A DNA stretch of 64,000 nucleotides from Tolypocladium sp. Sup5 PDA-1 (Eukaryota > Ascomycota > Sordariomycetes > Hypocreales > Ophiocordycipitaceae), in contig JPHH03000034.1 of NCBI GenBank assembly GCA_000750105.3, forward strand, positions 186,001 to 250,000, read 5' to 3'. The notes under the pieces were generated by a model that was given only the letters and a program-made list of their open reading frames with translations, was not told where the DNA came from and did not search any database. Below, piece by piece: positions 58,673 to 64,000 of the stretch (position 1 is its first letter; every line of letters starts with the position of its first letter). The translations under genes and the position numbers were made by a program.

Positions 58673-59457
58673 TTACTGTCTAGTCATAGTCAAGAACCCG
58701 CCTGCTTTCTTGACATTGTGCACCTTGAAGCCCGTAACCAACTCCTGCGCTCCCTCTATGATCCCCTGCACCGCGCCAGTTGAGTCCCGAGGCTTGTCGT
58801 ACGCCTCCATCACGAACAGCCTGTTCGCCTGCGCGTCTCTCAACACACCACAGAGCAGCACGCTCGGTCCGCCGTCGCGGGTCGCCTCCAAGGGTGCCTT
58901 TAACCGTGAGACCAGCGCTTCCGTGCTCCCAGGCGCAACCTCAATCTGCGTCAGCCTTAGATGCGCCGACACTGCGCGTGAGAGGCTCCCAGGGCGCTCG
59001 AAGCAGAGGCCTGGAACATATCCAAGTACATGGGAGGCTGGGGCCACCGCGGCGCCCATGTCGATGGCATTGTTCTCCACGCCCCATTCGTTGATGTGCT
59101 TGACACCGGCGGCTTGCAAGTGCAGCTCGAAGGCGGCTTTGTCGACGTACCTACGTTGCGCATATATCGCGTTAGGTACGGCATTAATGGCGTTCACCAT
59201 GGCGTCAGAGGCAGGCTCTTACTCTTCCACGATGTAGACGAGCTTCCCGTCGTCCACCTGCGGCACGCAAACAGCGTACCTCACCATCCCCGGCTCATCC
59301 TCACGGCCAGTTCTGGCAATGTCACACAGCTTCTCGAAGCCCTTGCGACATCTGTCAGCTCCGCGCCCAAACTCCACGGCCCAGGGGCACTTGCCTGGTC
59401 GCGGATGTTGCCGCCAACAGTCGGCAGGCAGTTGACTACGACGACTCGTGCATCCAT
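58673..59457 (-). CDS. Two-domain ABM (antibiotic biosynthesis monooxygenase-like) protein, 219 aa
   Basis: Exons, minus strand: 59457-59395, 59341-59223 and 59150-58673. Intron 2 is canonical (GTAAGAG, CCTAAC, CGTAG) and removes an in-frame TAA. Intron 1 appears to use a GC donor (CAG|GCAAGT) with a GCTGAC branch and AAG acceptor; it joins GNIRDQ to GFEKLCDIART. The product reads as two tandem ABM folds: the first with RVVVVNCLPT, EDEPGMVRYA and KLVYIVEEYVDKAAFELHL (a typical EEYxxxxAFxxHL signature), the second with LRLTQIEVAPGS, VLLCGVLRDAQANRLFVMEAYDKP. ABM proteins oxygenate or act as cofactor-free monooxygenases on polyphenols and polyketides, or are unrelated ferredoxin-like folds. It converges on the MpaB-type pseudogene, which supports a shared metabolite origin. 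No signal peptide is seen. Confidence 0.65.
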
Positions 59458-60698
59458 CTTGGCTGGCTCGTCCTGTGCTGCCTATTCGCGGCTCCTCTAT
59501 TCGTATTGATTCCAGATCAGGAAGAGGGGGGAGTGGCGTCTTGCTTGTGAGGCGTCAGCCGTGTCAGCCAACCAGTGTTAGTCCATCTACCGAGATAACG
59601 GTTGACTACTTCAGCGACTTCAGCCGACTTCAGCCAGTTTCTGACAAGCGTTTGGCGCCCTCAGCGTTAGCGCCAACAACCAACAATGAGCACCTCGCAC
59701 TACAATGGTATTTGGCTCACTTATGCACCGCCAGGGCTTGTTGGCTGGCCTTATGGCTGGCCCCGGCCCATCCGGCCTCCGGCACGGTCATTCGGAGTCG
59801 GAGGGAGGTATTCGCACTGCGTGCTGGGAAGCAATATCGTGACCGCAACTTGGCCGAAAGTCTCCTTTTGGAATAGGCGGCGGGATCACAAGACCTTCGG
59901 TATACGAATCCGTCAAAGCTTGCAGCAAACAACCACCTCTCCCGTGATCGGACGGCGATGCGGAGTGTTGCGATGGCGCTCTGCAACAGTATTGCTTTTT
60001 CCAAAGCCACGCCACACGAATGTCTTAGATGGACTCTCACCGTCAGATCGAGGTGTAGCAATATCCAGGCCTCGTTAAGGTGCGCACTGTGGTGCTGTCA
60101 GCAACCCCAGGTCCATCAGCTTGCTCCGTCACCACCCGTTCAGTGCACAACTTGTCAAGCACGTCAAGAAACTCCAGTGAGATGTGTCAATGTCCATTAC
60201 CCTGCTATCTGTCGTGAGTGCCTCATACTGCAAAAACGCTTGAAACCTCAACGTATGCGATCCTTGTCCCGTAAAGCCATCCCGTGTCCCGGGATCGTGA
60301 CCGTCCTTGATCCGTCTTTCCTCGCCGGCTGGCGGGTCCCGTGCCCAAAAACATCATTACATTTTTCGCCAACCCTCAATCTCCAGGTCATCATGGTTCT
60401 GGCCGTGACAACGAAAACAAGCACAATGCAGAGAAAACCAATGCCTGCTTTTCGCCCTGCGTCTGGATGCAAAGAGCTCACTTCCCAAATTCCCGTAACG
60501 CCGAGCAACCTTTCCGATCCAGCAATGCTTGCAAAATCCATATCAAAACGTAATTTTTCTCTCCGCTGTGAGAGATGAAAGCACAGTGGTGCTTGGTCGT
60601 GGTCCGTGTCGACCGCGCAAGTCCGCATTGCCCGAGGCAAGCGGTTAGAGGAAACGTCGGTCGGAGCCCGATTCGGCTTCTTCACCCTCCTCCGGCGT
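59458..60698. other. Intergenic, no gene supported
   Basis: 1.2 kb between the ABM gene start and the 3' end of the Gac1-type gene. Frames up to 206 codons (59958-60578, plus) show no recognisable motif. No RNA gene seen. Confidence 0.4.
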
Positions 60699-63087
60699 CT
60701 AGCCTCGGATGGCCGTGGCCGCCTGGGTCTCCGTGGTCCAGGGGAACCTCTCGGAGAGCGGCTGGGTGTGATACGACGCGCCACTCGACGGCGTGCCGGC
60801 GCCCGAAGCCAGCGCTGGAGGTGTCGATGTCGTGAGGCTCATGGAAATGGGGCTCGACAGCTGGCCGTTCCCGTTGGAAGGCACGGCGGGGCTCGCTGCC
60901 GCATACGATGGGAAGTAAGGGGCCGCGTCGTGAAGGCGAATCGAGTGGTGTACCGCCGTCGTGTGGTTTCCGGAGCGCGCAGCGCCCCCCTGAGCAGCTC
61001 CCGACACGTTTCCACCGTGAGCTCCGTCAAAGGCCCCGCCTTTCAAGGTACCATCCTTCATCGTGGGACTCGATTGCTTTGAGCCAAACTAGACGACCGA
61101 TATCTGTTAGTAAAGCTGCTCCTTCTCTTGACGCTCGACAGTGAACCGGTCAAACGATGCCCGCGCGGAGTCATCGGGATCAGGTCGTGGCAGGGGGCTC
61201 TGCAGGGTTGAAGTGCAGCCCAGGGGTACGTACAAAGCAATACTTGTTGACGAGTTCCTCGTATGAAGCACTGGGGAGGCCCGCGTTGGGATTGGGCGAG
61301 CGGGATCCGTTGGGGGAGTGCCCAGTGCTGGAGTCGGGCGACTCCGCGGCCGGCACGTCCAGTGCGGACTCGAAGCCGCGGACGTTCCGCTTCATATACA
61401 GAGCGTCCTTGTCCTTGCTTATGGAGTCCTTGGCGGCCTGCATGGCGGCGCTGAGCGAGGCGCCAAAGTCGTAGCGGTTGGAAAAGGCCGCGCCGCTCGG
61501 CGACGTGAGGTCTCGGGCGATGTTGTCGCTGGCGAGGTTGGTCGTCGACTTGGCCTTGAGGCGCAGGCTTGGGCCAGACTCGCCGAGGTACTCATGGATG
61601 GGCTGGTCAAAGTTGAACTTGTCGGGGCCCTTGCCGAACGCATCCAGGGACACGGGCACGGACACCGGGCGGAGGGCGCTGCCAGAGAGTTGCCTGCGGT
61701 TGCTGCGAGGCAGGCCGCCGTTCATGGACCGCGACACGGCACCCTGGAAGTTGTTCTTACCATTCTGCGGCAGGTGCTTCTTCATGAAATCGACCTGAAA
61801 GTTGATGTCGTTGTTGTTGTCCCAGAACTCTTGGCCGTTGACCGAGTAGCGGATGCAGAAGAAGAGCGTCTTGGACTCGAGGTGCGCCATGTCGGAGAGC
61901 TTGATGGTGAACGTGAACCGATCATGTGCCAGGGGCGTTTCCCGCGGGCGGATCTCGTGGCTGTACTCGGCGCTGATCTCCGACACGGTCTTCCAGTAGT
62001 CGAGTGTGAAGCGGCATGTGACTCGCTTGTGGAAAGCGAGATTGGCCACGGCGACGGACCCAAGCAGGGACTTTTGGTCGGCAGAGAGCCATACCTTTTC
62101 CAGCCGAACGGGCAGCGTCTTGCGGACGTGGTTATCGTGGGGAAAGTTGGTGGTGACCAGCTCCCACTCAAAGGGAGGCGACCGCACATTGGGCTTGCCG
62201 TCGCCGGGGAAGGGATACTCGCTGTCGCTCTCGTAGTTCTCAACCGGGGACGACCCGGCACTGACGGCGAGGGGGCGATCTACCTGGAGGAAGTGTCGGA
62301 CGTGCTCCAGGTGAGAGTCGAAGTGAACCGCCTTGGAGAAGATGGGCGTGCCGGGCATGCTCGAGGGCCGCCGGCGAGAGGCACGAAGGGCAGGGCGAAC
62401 AAGTTCGCCCGACTTTTTACGCACCATCTGTGGCTTGTACTTGAGATCCTCGTCAGTGTCCTCCTCGGATCCCGTCAGGGAGTTGTCGGGGGACTTGGGG
62501 ACAGCCACACTAGGCTCGGTCGCAGATCGGACATGGCCAACCTTGCGCCCGCTCCTGGGGAGTTCAGCAAGGGCGCTGGTGCTGAAGCAAACGCGCATGC
62601 CTCGAGAAGCTTCATCTTCCTCTGCGCCATCGGAGCTGCTGGGCGGCGGGGGCGATGGCGTCCTGGGCAGGGGAATCTGGCTTACGGCGTCCCTCAGGTC
62701 CTTGAGCGCGTCCAGCTTGCGTCCGCGGATCTCTGGGGGCTCGTCGTCTTCGCTCCCCGACGACGCTGACGGCGGGGGGGAGACGATGGCGCCCTTGGGG
62801 ATGAGCTCGCGCTGATCCAGGGGCGGAGGAGGCGATTGCCGCACGCTGCCCCCCAGGCTAACCATGGCACTCTTCAAGCCCTCGGAGCCGTTCACAGCCG
62901 AGGGGGGGTCGGACCGCGTGTCATTGATGGTGGATATCGGGGGGGTTCGGCGGTGCTTGTTGAGGTACGAGGCGGAGCGCGGCAGCAAAGGCCGCGGCAC
63001 GGACTGAAACGATGAGCGGCGGCTCACATCAGGCGACGCGGAGGCTGAAGAAGCGGGCGATCGGTGCGAGGGCGGCGTGTAAGGCAT
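60699..63087 (-). CDS. GAC1: Protein phosphatase 1 glycogen-targeting subunit, CBM21 (Gac1/Pig type), 747 aa
   Basis: Exons, minus strand: 63087-61234 and 61088-60699. The 145-base intron (GTACGT, TTTACTAAC, GTCTAG) joins NKYCF to FGSKQSSPTMKDG. The start is the Met of MPYTPPSHRSP; the open frame reaches further upstream without an ATG. Residues 1-250 are Ser/Pro-rich and likely phosphorylated. KAVHF (252-256) is the RVxF-type docking motif for the Glc7/PP1 catalytic subunit. Residues about 322-434 are the CBM21 carbohydrate-binding domain: VRLEKVWLSAD, GSVAVANLAFHKRVTCRFTLDYW, FTFTIKLSD and WDNNNDINFQVDF. Such subunits bring PP1 to glycogen and glycogen synthase. The C-terminal exon is low-complexity. 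It is flanked upstream by a long leader with a probable intron. Confidence 0.9.
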
Positions 63088-64000
63088 CCCAAACAAGGAC
63101 ACGCCTGGCGGGACGAATTGTCGAGGTTGCAGGTGAGATGACGGGATCAAGAACCCAGGCGTGTACGGGGTAACGGTTCCGGTTCCTGGGACGATGAGCC
63201 CGAGGTCTTGACCGCGTGCGACTCAATTCATAGGGGTTTGAGGGCGCAAGAAGAGGGCGAGAGGAGGTTTTAGGTGGAGGGCGGATGAAAATGTCTGGAT
63301 AGGCAGAATGTCAGCAAACCTTGCCATGTATAAAAACGACGCTGAGGGACGGAGGCGGGTCGACGAAGGATGAGAGGCGGTGCACCATGGCGTTGTTGGT
63401 CAGAACAACACCATTGAGCATCTTGAAAATGACAGCGCAGTGTTTTTTCCCCCTGTGCAACAATGCCTCTGGCGAGATGGAGCAAGCAACTTACGTCGAG
63501 GGGGCAGGAGGGTGGTGGACGTCTGGATGCAGCGTCACGAACGCGTGCTCGGGCAATATTCCAGCAACCGAGCAGGACGAGAGCAGGCAGGACCGAGTCG
63601 GCAGGTTGAGGCAGGACGCAACTGATTAGGCCAAGGGGGACGATTACAAGAAAGCAGAAGAAGAAGAACGGGAGGAAGAAGGCGAGGCCGGAGGAGTCGA
63701 GGGCTGGAACAGTGAAAGTAAAGTCGGCAGGAAACGCACGACGTCACTGGGGGTGGGCTGGCTCGTGGTTGGACAAGCCGTTCCCGTCGATGCTGGCCGT
63801 CGTACTGGGGGTCTGTCTGGGCCGTGAGATGCTACAAGGCCGCGTCTCGACGGTCCTCGGCGTCGATTCGCAAGGAGATGGTCCGTCCTGGTCTCTGCGA
63901 GAGAGTGTGCGAGAGGCAGGAAAAGCGAGGCCGATGCGGATGGGGCGGGGAGCGCTTGGTTTTGCCTTTGGCGACGGCGGATGGCGGATGGCGCTGGTTG
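63088..64000 (-). promoter_or_regulatory. Leader and promoter of the Gac1-type gene, with a probable 5' UTR intron
   Basis: Reading the minus strand, GTAAGT at 63494-63489 and a TGCTGACAT...TATCCAG end at 63295 define a possible 200-base intron upstream of the start at 63087. The remaining sequence to the window edge has no supported gene. Confidence 0.45.

Noticed and set aside
59958..60578. 206-codon plus-strand frame with several CxxC pairs
   Set aside because: The Cys pairs are irregular, other frames are equally open, and nothing around it looks like a promoter or intron set.
61318..62769. 483-codon plus-strand frame opposite the Gac1-type gene
   Set aside because: Antisense to the CBM21 coding exon; composition is a mirror product with no domain.
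1..64000. tRNA, 5S rRNA or other structured RNA genes
   Set aside because: I scanned for T-loop-like GTTCGA contexts and known 5S blocks and found none with a matching acceptor stem. A covariance search with tRNAscan or Infernal would decide.

Overview
The window is eukaryotic nuclear DNA from a filamentous ascomycete, most likely a sordariomycete of the Hypocreales type (inferred). The grounds are short introns of about 45-60 bases with GTNNGN donors, CTGAC/CTAAC branch sites and CAG/TAG acceptors; GC-rich third codon positions that create long antisense open frames; CT-rich leaders before ATG; and gene families typical of Pezizomycotina. I see no complete transposon, no CRISPR array, no rRNA and no tRNA that I could support.

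Layout. 1-5.2 kb is sparse and accessory-like. It holds two unrecognised or DUF3632-type genes on the minus strand, a 27-codon zinc-ribbon-like gene with a decayed second copy 3.2 kb away, a 71-bp tandem repeat, and a signal-peptide gene with unclear splicing. From 5.3 to 28.6 kb come housekeeping genes: a four-exon membrane-anchored protein ending in KDEL (minus), divergent from a Doa10/Ssm4-type RING-CH ubiquitin ligase (plus), then NudE, then acetyl-CoA carboxylase. A mitochondrial BolA3-type gene converges on the carboxylase.

29.4-33.7 kb is a gene-poor stretch. It is followed by a secreted subtilisin-like protease with a PA domain (33.7-36.5 kb), a frameshifted small secreted protein (37.1 kb), and a 1186-residue protein at 38.6-42.3 kb with a HeLo-like N-terminus, a degenerate kinase domain and a trypsin-like domain. 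A CCDC25 homologue converges on it; its reading frame is best explained by a one-nucleotide exon. Then come a small velvet-domain gene, a 201-residue cysteine-containing secreted protein, an AT-rich block resembling decayed repeat DNA, an F-box gene, a pepP-type Xaa-Pro aminopeptidase and a protein with a riboflavin-kinase-like domain.

56-59.5 kb looks like the remains of a small secondary-metabolism locus: a terpene-cyclase N-terminal fragment, an MpaB-type oxygenase pseudogene with two in-frame TAG stops, and an apparently intact two-domain ABM monooxygenase-like gene. The window ends with a Gac1-type phosphatase-1 targeting subunit (CBM21, minus strand) and its leader with a probable 5' UTR intron.

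There is no single pathway here. The clearest functional neighbours are the two endoplasmic-reticulum genes sharing a divergent promoter region, and the relic metabolite genes. The strongest candidates for new biology are the HeLo/pseudokinase/protease protein and the one-base exon.
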